Shown here: one piece after another, positions 24,514 to 32,849 of the stretch
Numbering within the stretch: the stretch's first letter is position 1
Layout: the number at the start of each line of letters is the position of its first letter
Assembly (NCBI RefSeq): GCF_002937115.1
Contig: NZ_NHRY01000067.1
Location: forward strand, 1-38,448
Direction of reading: 5' to 3'
DNA: 38,448 nucleotides
Source of the DNA: Rhodopila globiformis
Lineage (GTDB): Bacteria > Pseudomonadota > Alphaproteobacteria > Acetobacterales > Acetobacteraceae
The notes under the pieces: generated by a model
The model's input: only the letters and a program-made list of their open reading frames with translations
Databases searched by the model: none
Told to the model about the DNA's origin: nothing
Position numbers and translations under genes: made by a program

Positions 24514-26390
24514 TGCCGGCACCGCCTGCGCCTCTCCTCGTTGCGCAGGGGATTGAAAAGACCTTTGACCAGACCCGCGCTTTGGCCGGCGCCAGCGTGG
24601 AAGTCTCGGCAGGCGAGGTGCACGGTCTGCTGGGCGCGAACGGGGCGGGCAAGTCCACGCTCTCGCGGGTCATCAGCGGGCATGTCCGGCGCGACCGCGG
24701 CACGCTGGCATGGCGCGGCGCGGCACTGGATCCGCGCAGCCCGCGCGACGCCCTGTCGGCGGGCATCGCGATGGTGATGCAGGAAACCACCCTGGCGCCG
24801 GACCTCTCGGTGCTGGAAAACATTTTCCTGCCGGAACTGGCCCAGCCGGGCCGCCTGCGTCCCGCGCTGCAGCGCCAGCGGGCGCGGGACATCCTGGAAA
24901 GCCTCGGCCAGCACGCGGCACTGCCGCTCGGCTCCGAAGTGCGGCGCCTGTCGGCGGCGCAGCGCCAGCTTGTCGAAATCGCCAAGGCACTGGCGGTCGA
25001 CGCAACCCTGATCATCTTCGACGAACCGACCGCATCGCTCAGCCCCGGCGAGGTCGAGCGCCTGTTCGACGTGATGACGCGGCTGCGGGCCGCTGGCCGC
25101 GCGTTGGTTTTTGTTTCGCATCGACTGGAGGAAGTGTTCGCCGTCACCGACCGCGTGACCGTGATGCGCGAGGGCCGGACGGTGGGCGGCTCGCTGCCGA
25201 CGGCCAGTCTGTCGCAGTCCGACATCGTTCGGCTGATGGTGGGGCAGGACCTGGGCCGTATCTACGCCGAGCGCCCGGCCGTTCATGCCGCAGGCGAACC
25301 GGTGCTGGAAGTGCGGCATCTTTGCGCCCCGCCGCGCGTGCGCGACGTGTCGTTCACCCTGCATCGCGGCGAGATCCTGGGCCTCGGCGGCCTGGTCGGC
25401 GCCGGCCGGTCGGAAACGCTGGAGGCTCTGTTCGGCCTGCGACCGCACAGCGGCGGCGAAATCCGTCTGCACGGCAAGGCTTTTTCCCCGCGCCGGCCGG
25501 CGGACGCGATCCGCGCCGGCATCGGCTTCGTGCCCGAGGATCGCCGGCTGCAAAGTATCGTTCCGGACTTTTCCGTGCGGGAGAACCTGCTGCTCGGCCA
25601 CCTGTCGGCGTATCGCGGCTTCGGCCTGGGCTACGCCACCCGCGACGCGCGGGTCGCCGAGCTGCTGCGGCTGCTCGGGCTGCCGAACGAGCGGCTGCTG
25701 GACGCGAACATGCTGAATTTCTCCGGCGGCATGCAGCAGAAGATCATCATCGCCCGGTGGCTGCTGCTCGATCCGCGCGTGCTGCTGCTGGACGAGCCGA
25801 CGAAGGGCGTCGATATCGTTACGCGCAGTTCGATCTACGCCATGCTGCAGGAGGTCGCGGACCGCGGCGCCGCGGTGCTGGTCGTGTCCTCCGACTTCGA
25901 GGAACTGCTGCGGCTGTGCAGCCGCATCGCCGTGGTCAGCGACGGGGCGACCATCGCCGAAATGGAAAGCGCGGTGCTCGACGAAGCCAAGCTGACGCTG
26001 TTCGCCGCGCCGCGCAGCTCGATGGCGGCAAATGCGCGACTGCTGGCCGATCTGTCGGAGGAGACAGGGGGCGCGGCGTTCTGGGCGCTGCGGGACGGCG
26101 GACGGCTGTTCTGCCTGAACCGCGTCGGCGGCACAGGCGTCAGCGACCCGGGATTCGTCGCCGGCGCGACTCCGCGGTTCGAGGAGACGCGCATACCCGC
26201 CGCCCTGCGGAGCGCTCCCGGCACGTTCGTTGCCGAACCGGATGGGCAGCGCAGCACGCTGATGGCGCAGGTGCACAGCCATCGCGGCCACGACCTCGGC
26301 TGGATCGGCCTGACCGTTCCAGGCGTAACGACACCCGACGCCGCCACGATCGTCCGCCGCGTGCAGGACGCCATCACCAGCAACATCTGA
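24513..26390 (+). CDS. CUT2 importer ATPase with a C-terminal extension
   Basis: A 625-residue protein. The first 500 residues are a standard RbsA-like double ATPase: Walker A GANGAGKST, signature LSAAQRQLVEIAKAL and Walker B LIIFDEPTASL; then degenerate GLGGLVGAGRSE, signature FSGGMQQKIIIARW and Walker B LLLDEPTKGVD. Normal family length is about 500. From about 505 an extra 120 residues follow (ALRDGGRLFCLNRVGG, ATPRFEETRIPAAL, HRGHDLGWIGLTVPG), which look like a small alpha/beta domain, perhaps ligand-sensing; I do not recognise it. The ATG at 24513 overlaps the preceding stop (TGATG); a GTG one codon earlier is possible. It is followed by the permease six bases later. Confidence 0.9.
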   Translation: MPAPPAPLLVAQGIEKTFDQTRALAGASVEVSAGEVHGLLGANGAGKSTLSRVISGHVRRDRGTLAWRGAALDPRSPRDALSAGIAMVMQETTLAPDLSVLENIFLPELAQPGRLRPALQRQRARDILESLGQHAALPLGSEVRRLSAAQRQLVEIAKALAVDATLIIFDEPTASLSPGEVERLFDVMTRLRAAGRALVFVSHRLEEVFAVTDRVTVMREGRTVGGSLPTASLSQSDIVRLMVGQDLGRIYAERPAVHAAGEPVLEVRHLCAPPRVRDVSFTLHRGEILGLGGLVGAGRSETLEALFGLRPHSGGEIRLHGKAFSPRRPADAIRAGIGFVPEDRRLQSIVPDFSVRENLLLGHLSAYRGFGLGYATRDARVAELLRLLGLPNERLLDANMLNFSGGMQQKIIIARWLLLDPRVLLLDEPTKGVDIVTRSSIYAMLQEVADRGAAVLVVSSDFEELLRLCSRIAVVSDGATIAEMESAVLDEAKLTLFAAPRSSMAANARLLADLSEETGGAAFWALRDGGRLFCLNRVGGTGVSDPGFVAGATPRFEETRIPAALRSAPGTFVAEPDGQRSTLMAQVHSHRGHDLGWIGLTVPGVTTPDAATIVRRVQDAITSNI

Positions 26391-26396
26391 AACAGC

Positions 26397-27371
26397 ATGC
26401 CCGAAGCGCTTGCCCCGACGTCCCGCTCCCATCTGGTCCACCGCCTTGCGGGGCGGCTGGAAGTCCGCATGCTGGGGCTGGCGCTGGTTGTGTTCGCAGG
26501 GTTGTCGCTCGCGTCTCCATACTTCCTCAGAAGCAACAATCTGCTGAACCTGCTGGACCAGTCGGTGGTGACCGGGATCACCTCGGTCGGTATGACGTTC
26601 GTGATCCTGACAGGCGGAATCGATCTTTCCGTCGGCTCCGTGCTGGGCCTGACGTCGGTGCTGATGGGATTGGCGTTCGGCAAGCTCGGCATCGCGGGCG
26701 GCATCGCCGTCGCCTTGCTGTCGGGCGGGGCGATCGGGCTGTTTTCCGGCATGCTGGTGGCGTATTTCGGATTGGCATCGTTCGTGGTGACGCTTGGGGT
26801 GATGGCGATCGGGCGCAGCCTCGCCTATATCTGCTCGGGCGCGACGTCGATTTCGAATATCCCGCCGGCGATCAACGATCTTGTCTACACCCCGATCCTG
26901 GGCGTGCCGTCCAATGTCGCCACGCTGCTGGTGATCTACGTGCTGGCCGGGCTTTACCTGAGCTTCACCAAGGGCGGGCGAACCATCTACGCCATCGGCT
27001 CGAACCAGGAAGCGGCGCGCGCGGCCGGACTGAGCGTGCTGTTCTACAGCGTGCTGCCCTACGTCGTGTCCGGCGCGCTGGCCGCGGCGGCCGGCGTCCT
27101 GTTGTCGGCGCAGGTCATGTCGATCGACCCGCTCGCGGGCACGGCCCTGGAACTGGACGCGATCGCGGCGGTGGTGATCGGCGGCGCCAGCCTGTACGGC
27201 GGCCGCGGTTCCATCCTGGGCACGCTGATCGGCGTGCTGATCATGGTAATGATCCGCAACGGTCTCAATCTGCTGGGGGTGAACCCGTTCTGGCAGGGCA
27301 GCGCCATCGGCGGCATCATCATCGCCGCCGTGCTGGTCGAGCGCCTGGTAAGCACGCGCGTGCGCGGTTAA
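26397..27371 (+). CDS. CUT2 sugar importer permease (RbsC-like)
   Basis: A 324-residue membrane protein of standard length with about ten hydrophobic segments. It has the conserved TFVILTGGIDLSVGSVLGL loop, GGRTIYAIGSNQEAARAAGL and LDAIAAVVIGGASLYGGRGS, all close to consensus RbsC. Alone among the three permease sets here it is neither fused nor doubled, so it would act as a homodimer. It completes the third importer. Its last four bases overlap the end of the convergent lactonase gene. Confidence 0.93.
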   Translation: MPEALAPTSRSHLVHRLAGRLEVRMLGLALVVFAGLSLASPYFLRSNNLLNLLDQSVVTGITSVGMTFVILTGGIDLSVGSVLGLTSVLMGLAFGKLGIAGGIAVALLSGGAIGLFSGMLVAYFGLASFVVTLGVMAIGRSLAYICSGATSISNIPPAINDLVYTPILGVPSNVATLLVIYVLAGLYLSFTKGGRTIYAIGSNQEAARAAGLSVLFYSVLPYVVSGALAAAAGVLLSAQVMSIDPLAGTALELDAIAAVVIGGASLYGGRGSILGTLIGVLIMVMIRNGLNLLGVNPFWQGSAIGGIIIAAVLVERLVSTRVRG

Positions 27372-28285
27372 CAGTATTTCGGGCCCTGCGTGTTCAGGAA
27401 CAGCGAGTAAAGCGACGTCTGGCCCATGATGTACAGCCGGTTGCGCTTAGGCCCGCCGAAAGTGACGTTTCCGACGATCTCGGGCACCGGAATGTGGCCG
27501 AGCAGCGTGCCGTCGGGGTGGTAGCACCTGACGCCGACGCCGGTGGAGGTCCAGATATGCCCGGCGACGTCCACGCGGAAGCCGTCGAAGATGCCGGCGT
27601 CGCAGGTCGCGAAAACCCGGCCCTCGCTGACCGACTTGCCGTCCCGGCCGACCTGGAAGGCGCGAATGACCGACTGGAAAGACGGGTCGTGCGTCGTGCC
27701 GCTGTCGGCAACATAAAGCAACGACTCGTCAGGGGAAAACGCCAGGCCGTTCGGCTTGAACATGTCGGTGATCACCGCCGTGACGGAACCGTCGGCGGGG
27801 TCGATACGATAAACGTGTGACGCCCCGATCTCCGACTCCGTAACGTAACCTTCGTACTCGGAATCGATTCCATAGGTCGGGTCGGAAAACCAGATCGTTC
27901 CATCCGATTTCACCACGACGTCGTTCGGCGAGTTGAGCCGCTTTCCCTGATAATGCGATGCCAGCACCTTGCGCGACCCGTCCTGCTCGATACGCGACAC
28001 CGCCCGGCCGCTGTGCTCGCAGGCGATCAGCCGTCCCTGTTGGTCGACCGTGTGGCCGTTCTGGTGGCCGCCGTTGGTGAGGAAGACCGACACCGTGTTG
28101 TCGCATTCGTTGAAGCGCAGCAGGCGATCGTTCGGAATGTCGGAAAAAATCAGGTGCCTGGCGGCGGGAAAATAGGCGGGACCCTCGGCCCAGCGCGTGC
28201 CGGTCCAAAGTTTCTCCAGCCTGGTGTGCGGAAAGATCAGCGCGCGGAATCGCGGGTCGAGCTGGACGTGCGGATTTTCGCTCAT
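27368..28285 (-). CDS. SMP-30/gluconolactonase-family lactonase
   Basis: A 305-residue six-bladed propeller of the SMP-30/gluconolactonase/LRE family, which opens sugar lactones using one divalent metal. Expected metal ligands are E34 (WAEGPAY), the Asn of LNSPNDVVV and the Asp of IFDGFRVD; MFKPNGLAFSPDESLLYVADS is also typical. No signal peptide is seen, so it acts in the cytoplasm, on lactones made by sugar dehydrogenases. The start has a GGGAGG site. It is convergent with the third importer and overlaps it by four bases. A palindrome with TTGATG/CATCAA arms lies 71 bases upstream. The role fits sugar-acid catabolism with the dehydratase and the apionate-type dehydrogenase. Confidence 0.92.
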   Translation of the reverse strand: MSENPHVQLDPRFRALIFPHTRLEKLWTGTRWAEGPAYFPAARHLIFSDIPNDRLLRFNECDNTVSVFLTNGGHQNGHTVDQQGRLIACEHSGRAVSRIEQDGSRKVLASHYQGKRLNSPNDVVVKSDGTIWFSDPTYGIDSEYEGYVTESEIGASHVYRIDPADGSVTAVITDMFKPNGLAFSPDESLLYVADSGTTHDPSFQSVIRAFQVGRDGKSVSEGRVFATCDAGIFDGFRVDVAGHIWTSTGVGVRCYHPDGTLLGHIPVPEIVGNVTFGGPKRNRLYIMGQTSLYSLFLNTQGPKYC

Positions 28286-28355
28286 GGTGTTGCCTCCCTG
28301 GTCGAGGGCGCGCGATCGTCCCTCGGTTCACCAGGCCAGCATACCGGCAGTCCGG

Positions 28356-28371
28356 TTGATGAAAACATCAA
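28356..28371. promoter_or_regulatory. TTGATG-N4-CATCAA palindrome upstream of the lactonase
   Basis: Perfect six-base arms around AAAA. The left arm with its flank, GGTTGATG, recurs at 8481-8488, where TTGATG-N4-CAT overlaps the -10 of the dioxygenase promoter. It is a candidate operator. The wider gap 28286-28632 also holds a repeat (28484-28508), a TTAGG-N4-CCTAA palindrome (28600-28613) and no clear gene. Confidence 0.4.
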
Positions 28372-28483
28372 GGCACCGGCTTGCGGATGCCTTTGCCATC
28401 ATCATCCGGTTATCCCATGCTCTTTTCAGCATCCGCGCCCGAGCGATTTTCCTGCGCCTATGTCAAGCGTGCCACAGCCGATC

Positions 28484-28508
28484 AAATGACAATAAAATCA
28501 ACTGCTTG
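28484..28508 (+). repeat. 25-bp dispersed intergenic repeat, copy 1
   Basis: AAATGAC-NN-TAAAATCAA-N-TGCTTG. A second copy with 22 of 25 bases the same is at 38356-38380. Both lie outside genes and in AT-richer DNA. Confidence 0.6.
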
Positions 28509-28632
28509 ACAAGGCGGCCGACGCCACGGAACCGGCGCGGCCGGCAGCGCGAAATCTTTTGTCGCGACTCTTTCAGTTGCGTCGGTGCGGCGCGTTTTGT
28601 TAGGCAGACCTAAACATGGCAAAATCAAGGCA

Positions 28633-28839
28633 ATGATGGCAAATCTAAGGCTGCGACGGCGTCAGGGGCCCAGTGGAACGCTGGATCAAGCTTCTTCAGG
28701 CTCCGGATGGGACCGATACGACCTTGTGTGCGGCGTCTATCTCGTTCTGATGCTGATCGCCTGCACCATGACCGGGGTTGCGCTGGCGCGCGGCGACCTG
28801 CCCTCGGAAAGGATTCCGCATCAGATCACCGGCACCTAG
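28633..28839 (+). CDS. Possible small membrane protein, unknown function
   Basis: A 68-residue frame starting with two ATGs, weakly supported by AAGG. It has a basic N-terminus (ANLRLRRRQG) and one clear hydrophobic segment (VYLVLMLIACTMTGVALA), then a short polar tail. It matches no family I know. It ends 14 bases before the convergent EthD-like gene. It could be a chance frame in GC-rich DNA; the hydrophobic segment is the only argument for it. Confidence 0.3.
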   Translation: MMANLRLRRRQGPSGTLDQASSGSGWDRYDLVCGVYLVLMLIACTMTGVALARGDLPSERIPHQITGT

Positions 28840-28853
28840 CGGAACGGCAGGAT

Positions 28854-29198
28854 TCAGATCATCCTGCGCACGACGTGGCGGCGGTTCGAGGTGAAAGGCC
28901 GCACCTCGCTCGGCCAGCGGCCTTTTTCCGCTGCCTCCGCCCATTCCCTGCTGAGCAGCACGTCGGGGCTGTCGATCTCGTAGATAGCCACGTAGCGGGG
29001 CTCACCGCCGCCATCCAGCACCTTGCGCTCGCCGCCGATCGTTACGGTGGCTGGCTCGGTCTTCATCCGGCTGGCCGCGCGCACGCCTGGCACCTTCAGC
29101 AGCAGCGGCACGTGCTCGGTGTCGTAAACTTCATTGAACAGCGCTTCCTTTTCCTTTGCCACGTCCATACTGACGATGAACAGATATTTCGTTGCGAT
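28854..29198 (-). CDS. EthD/DUF-like small dimeric alpha-beta barrel protein
   Basis: A 114-residue protein with the ferredoxin-like pattern of small alpha-beta-barrel proteins: KYLFIVSMDVAKEKEALFNEVYDTEHVPLLLKVPGV followed by a strand (PRYVAIYEID) and a C-terminal helix-strand. Only part of this first strand would survive if translation began at the internal ATG (29168). An AAGGAGGG site (29215-29208) lies nine bases before an ATC codon at 29198, with no ATG, GTG or TTG at that point. I therefore place the start at this ATC with caution. Relatives are often near aromatic-degradation genes. It is divergent from the MFS carrier. Stress or catabolic roles are guesses. Confidence 0.65.
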   Translation of the reverse strand: MATKYLFIVSMDVAKEKEALFNEVYDTEHVPLLLKVPGVRAASRMKTEPATVTIGGERKVLDGGGEPRYVAIYEIDSPDVLLSREWAEAAEKGRWPSEVRPFTSNRRHVVRRMI

Positions 29199-29343
29199 CG
29201 GTATGTTCCCTCCTTGCCCGGGAAGCCGGTTATAGCCCTGCCACGGCACCTTGGCACGCTTGCGCCGCGTGGCCGGGAGCAGCCATCCTCACAGCAGCAA
29301 GCGCCCGGCCTGAAGCCGGCACGGCGCACGAGGGAGGACAACC

Positions 29344-30630
29344 ATGCCCGCAGCGCAAGGTGCCGCGCGGCCCGCCAACCGTTGGGCGCAGCTCGCCTTC
29401 GGCGTCGTCTGCATGATGATGATCGCCAACCTTCAGTACAGCTGGACGCTGTTCGTCCAGCCGATGAGCAAGGCGCATGGCTGGGCGATCGCCGACATCC
29501 AGTTGGCGTTCAGCATTTTCATTGCGCTTGAGACCTGGTCCACCCCGGGCGCCGGCTGGATCGCCGATCACCTGGGCGCGCGGCGCGGTCCGGCGGTGGT
29601 GGTGTTCGCCGGCGGCCTGCTGGTCGCCATCGGCTGGGTGGTGAACGCCTTCGCCGGCCAGCTCTGGCTGCTGTTTCTGGGCGCCGCCCTGTCCGGCATC
29701 GGTGGCGGCGGCATCTACGCTACCTGTGTCGGCAATGCCGTGAAGTGGTGGCGCAACCGGCGCGGGCTCGCCGTCGGCATCACTGCCGCGGGCTTCGGCG
29801 CCGGCTCGGCGCTGACCATCATTCCGGTCAAGCTGACGATCGACGCCCATGGCTACAGCGCGGCGTTCTTCTGGTTCGGCATCGCCCAGGGCGCGGTCGT
29901 CTGCCTGCTCGCCTTCCTGCTCCGCGCCCCCCGGCCGGGCGAGGTCCCCACCACGGCGCCCCTGCGCCTGCCCCAGACCGCCGCCAGCATGACCCCGAAG
30001 GCGGTCGTTGCCAGCCCGGTGTTCTGGCTGCTGTACGGCATGTTCGTTGCGGTCTCGGCAAGCGGCCTGATGGCCACCGCCCAGATCGCCCTCATCGCCC
30101 GGAGCTACGGCATCGCCAACACGCCGCTGATCTTCGGCGGCACGACGCTGGCGGTGGCGCTGGTGTTCGACAACGTCATGAACGGCGCCGCGCGGCCGGC
30201 CTTCGGCTACCTCTCCGACCGGATCGGCCGCGAGGTGACGATGGCCATCGCCTTCAGCCTGGGCGCGGTCGCCTACTGGCTGCTCGGCTCGCTGGGTTCC
30301 AGCCCATGGGCGTTCGTGCTCTGCGCCGGGCTGATCTTCTTCACCTGGGGCGAGATCTTCAGCCTGTTCCCGTCGACGTGCACCGACAGTTTCGGGGCGC
30401 GGTACGCCACGGTGAACGCGAGCCTGCTCTACACCGCCAAGGGCACGTCCGCCTTCCTGGTCCCGCTCGCCAACGTCATCGAGTCCGCGACCGGAAGCTG
30501 GCGCGCTGTCTTCATTGCCGCCGCGGCGATGAACGTCGTCGTGGTGCTGCTGGCGCTTTTCGTGCTGCGGCCGATGCGGCGGGCGCACCACGCGGCGGCG
30601 ACCGAGGCACAGACGCTGTCGGCGAAGTAA
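29344..30630 (+). CDS. MFS transporter of the oxalate/formate antiporter (OFA) type
   Basis: A 428-residue carrier with 12 hydrophobic segments. NLQYSWTLFVQPM in the first helix and GGIYATCVGNAVKWWRNRRGLAVGIT in the fourth-fifth helix region are characteristic of the OFA family, which exchanges small mono- and dicarboxylates. The start has GAGGGAGGA before the ATG. The gene stands between the EthD-like gene (divergent) and a cupin in the same direction 118 bases downstream. A carboxylate substrate made or used by the neighbouring catabolic enzymes is likely, but which one is not visible. Confidence 0.88.
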   Translation: MPAAQGAARPANRWAQLAFGVVCMMMIANLQYSWTLFVQPMSKAHGWAIADIQLAFSIFIALETWSTPGAGWIADHLGARRGPAVVVFAGGLLVAIGWVVNAFAGQLWLLFLGAALSGIGGGGIYATCVGNAVKWWRNRRGLAVGITAAGFGAGSALTIIPVKLTIDAHGYSAAFFWFGIAQGAVVCLLAFLLRAPRPGEVPTTAPLRLPQTAASMTPKAVVASPVFWLLYGMFVAVSASGLMATAQIALIARSYGIANTPLIFGGTTLAVALVFDNVMNGAARPAFGYLSDRIGREVTMAIAFSLGAVAYWLLGSLGSSPWAFVLCAGLIFFTWGEIFSLFPSTCTDSFGARYATVNASLLYTAKGTSAFLVPLANVIESATGSWRAVFIAAAAMNVVVVLLALFVLRPMRRAHHAAATEAQTLSAK

Positions 30631-30748
30631 AGCTGCCTGTTCGCACCACGCAACGAACACGCCCTGGTGCGCGCGGTGCGCTTGACCCCCGGATCGCCAG
30701 GCCCTAGCGTTTCAAGTGGAACCAATAACAACCGGCAGGAGGAAACGG

Positions 30749-31225
30749 ATGGGCGAAAGCAAGTTCGAACGCGATTCGCGCCGCAATGCAGGGCTGGGCG
30801 ACATCTACATCGACACCTCGGCCGAGCCATGGATCAACTTCTCTCCAGGCATTGACTTCAAGTTGCTGCGCACGAGCCAGGAGACGGGTGCGTGGAGCGT
30901 GCTCTTCAAATGCGCGGCCGGCGCCAGCTTCGCGCGCCACGAGCACCTTGCGGCCGGCGAGTACCTGATGGTGTCGGGCAAAATGGAAATCCGCGGCGGT
31001 GCCGAGCGGGGCGGGGTCACGGCGAAGGCAGGCGATTACGGCTTCGAAGCGAACGGCGCCTGGCACGACGACACGAAATTCCTGGAGGAAACGGTCCTTT
31101 ACTTCACCAATTACGGCCCGATCCGGTTCGTCGATGACGACGACAACACAGTCGCGGTGCTCGACTACAAGATGCTGCGCGAAGTCGCGGCAGCCGGAAG
31201 GAAGAACCTGGCGCACGCGGCCTGA
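30749..31225 (+). CDS. Cupin-domain protein, dihydroxyacetophenone/diketone dioxygenase-like
   Basis: A 158-residue single-domain cupin. Metal ligands are H64 and H66 (ARHEH), E71 (GEYLMVSG) and H106 (NGAWHDD), the complete 3-His-1-Glu set. The AGDYGFEANGAWHDDT block resembles cupins annotated as 2,4'-dihydroxyacetophenone dioxygenase or acetylacetone-cleaving enzyme, which split C-C bonds with Fe(II) and O2. ChrR-like anti-sigma cupins also share the fold, so this is not certain. The ATG at 30749 has AGGAGG six bases upstream; an ATG 33 bases earlier lacks one. It probably belongs with the preceding carboxylate carrier. Confidence 0.82.
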   Translation: MGESKFERDSRRNAGLGDIYIDTSAEPWINFSPGIDFKLLRTSQETGAWSVLFKCAAGASFARHEHLAAGEYLMVSGKMEIRGGAERGGVTAKAGDYGFEANGAWHDDTKFLEETVLYFTNYGPIRFVDDDDNTVAVLDYKMLREVAAAGRKNLAHAA

Positions 31226-31302
31226 ACCGCGCGCCCGGTTCCGGTCAGGCAGGGACACATCGACGCTAAATCAGGCGATCGGCCGCACGGCCGTTGCCAC
31301 AG

Positions 31303-31332
31303 CGTCATGGTGGGCGAAGGGCCGCCATGACG
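31303..31332. repeat. CGTCATGG/CCATGACG inverted repeat
   Basis: Perfect eight-base arms (31303-31310 and 31325-31332) around a 14-base loop, in the 259-base gap after the cupin. There is no T-run. The CGTCATGG arm recurs at 38303 and 38407, so it may be a remnant of the same dispersed element rather than a terminator. Confidence 0.4.
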
Positions 31333-31484
31333 ACGGGGCGGTGCGCCGCGGCTGGCCGCCTGAGTTACCGCCGATGCGGATAGGCCTGGCCATGACGACA
31401 CCTCAACCTGTCCGCGGTCTGCCGCACGACTTCCCGAACCGGGTATGACCACGTCCGGCCGGTTCAGCTCCCCGGAGACCCGAC

Positions 31485-32720
31485 ATGCAGCGCATTCTTG
31501 TCCTCGGTGCCGGCTTTGCAGGTCTCTGGAGTGCGGTGGGCGCCGCCCGCAAACTCGACGAACTCGGCATCGGTCCCGACCGTGTCGAGGTCATGGTCAT
31601 CAACCGGACGGCATGGCACTCGATCCGCGTCCGCAACTACGAGGCCGACCTCGACGGGACGCGGGTTCCGCTGGATGACGTGCTGCAGCCGATCGGCGTC
31701 AGGCGCGTGGAAGGAGAGGTGACGGACCTTGATCTCCCTGGGCGAACGGTCACCTGTTCGGTCCAGGGCAGCCTGCGCGCCTTCCCCTACGACCGGCTGG
31801 TCTTCGCCCTCGGCAGCCGCCTCGTTCGGCCGCCGATCCCTGGCCTTCAGCAGCACGCCTTCGACGTCGATACCTACGAAGGCGCCTCGCGCCTCAACAG
31901 CCACATCGCCGCGTTGCCGTCCCGCCGGCCCTCGCCCGGCCAGTACGTCGTCCTCGTCGTCGGTGGCGGCCTCACCGGCATTGAAACCGCGACGGAGATG
32001 TTCGGCAAGCTCCGCGCCGCGGCAGCGGGCGGTGCGCCGTCCGGCCCGCCGCCCCCGCTGCGCGTCATCCTCGCCGATCGGCAGCCGTGGATCGGCTCCG
32101 ACATGGGCGAGAGCGCCCGGCCGGTCATCGAGGAGGCGCTTCGGACGCTCGGCATAGAGACGCGCGTCGGCGTTTCCCTCGCCCTGGTTGACGAGCAGGG
32201 TGCCACGCTCACGACCGGCGAGCGCATCGCCGCGGCCACGGTGGTCTGGTGCGCCGGCATGCAGGCCCATCCGTTGACCGCGCGCTTCCCCGTCCAGCGC
32301 GATCGGTTCGGCCGCCTGCCGGTGGACGCCTGTCTCAAGATCGAAGGCATGGCGGCCGCGTTCGCCGCCGGTGACGCCGCCTGGCTGCCGATCGACGGCA
32401 TCCATGCCTCGGTCATGTCGTGCCAGCATGGCCGCCCGATGGGGCGCTTCGCCGGCCACAACGTGGTGTGCGACCTGCTGGGCCAGCCCATGCTGCCGCT
32501 GCGCATCGACGAATATGTCACGGTCCTCGACCTCGGTCTGTGGGGGGCCGTTTACACCCAGGGCCGGGATCGTCGCGTGGTCTCGCAGGGGGCGCCCGCC
32601 AAGCGCACGAAAGAGATCATCAATCGCCAGCGCATCTACCCGCCACGCTCGCGGGACCGCCGTGAGATCCTCGATGCCGCCGCGCCGGTGGTGCAAACGC
32701 CGCCGGGCCGGTTCCATTGA
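31485..32720 (+). CDS. NDH-2-like FAD-dependent NAD(P)H dehydrogenase
   Basis: A 411-residue two-dinucleotide-domain flavoprotein. The FAD site is LGAGFAGLWSA (5-15), the NAD(P)H site GGGLTGIETA (near 165), and the second FAD contact AAGDAAWL (near 290). Length and order match type II NADH dehydrogenases and related pyridine-nucleotide-disulfide oxidoreductases. No redox-active CxxxxC is seen, which argues against a disulfide reductase. It would oxidise NADH and reduce quinone or another acceptor at the membrane, although the C-terminal membrane-anchoring helix is weak. CGGAGA precedes the ATG. It stands alone with gaps of 259 and 129 bases. Confidence 0.83.
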   Translation: MQRILVLGAGFAGLWSAVGAARKLDELGIGPDRVEVMVINRTAWHSIRVRNYEADLDGTRVPLDDVLQPIGVRRVEGEVTDLDLPGRTVTCSVQGSLRAFPYDRLVFALGSRLVRPPIPGLQQHAFDVDTYEGASRLNSHIAALPSRRPSPGQYVVLVVGGGLTGIETATEMFGKLRAAAAGGAPSGPPPPLRVILADRQPWIGSDMGESARPVIEEALRTLGIETRVGVSLALVDEQGATLTTGERIAAATVVWCAGMQAHPLTARFPVQRDRFGRLPVDACLKIEGMAAAFAAGDAAWLPIDGIHASVMSCQHGRPMGRFAGHNVVCDLLGQPMLPLRIDEYVTVLDLGLWGAVYTQGRDRRVVSQGAPAKRTKEIINRQRIYPPRSRDRREILDAAAPVVQTPPGRFH

Positions 32721-32849
32721 GACCGCCGGGCCGCGGCGGTACGGTGGTGGATCGCCCCCGCTCCGACGCGGGCAGCGCGTTCGTGTGACGCACCAGCGGC
32801 CTGGTCGGGGAATACTCGGCTGCAGGCCGCAGCCAACCCGGGGACCCGC

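Noticed and set aside
24351-26441. Long minus-strand open frame (696 codons) opposite the importer ATPase
   Set aside because: High-GC shadow: low-complexity Arg/Ala/Gln product, and the plus strand carries an unmistakable ATPase.
24710-27820. 1036-codon plus-strand frame across the ATPase and permease genes
   Set aside because: Offset frame of real genes; Arg/Gly/Pro-rich with no domain pattern.
31303-31332. Inverted repeat read as a Rho-independent terminator
   Set aside because: Long loop and no following T-run; the arm recurs elsewhere as a repeat.
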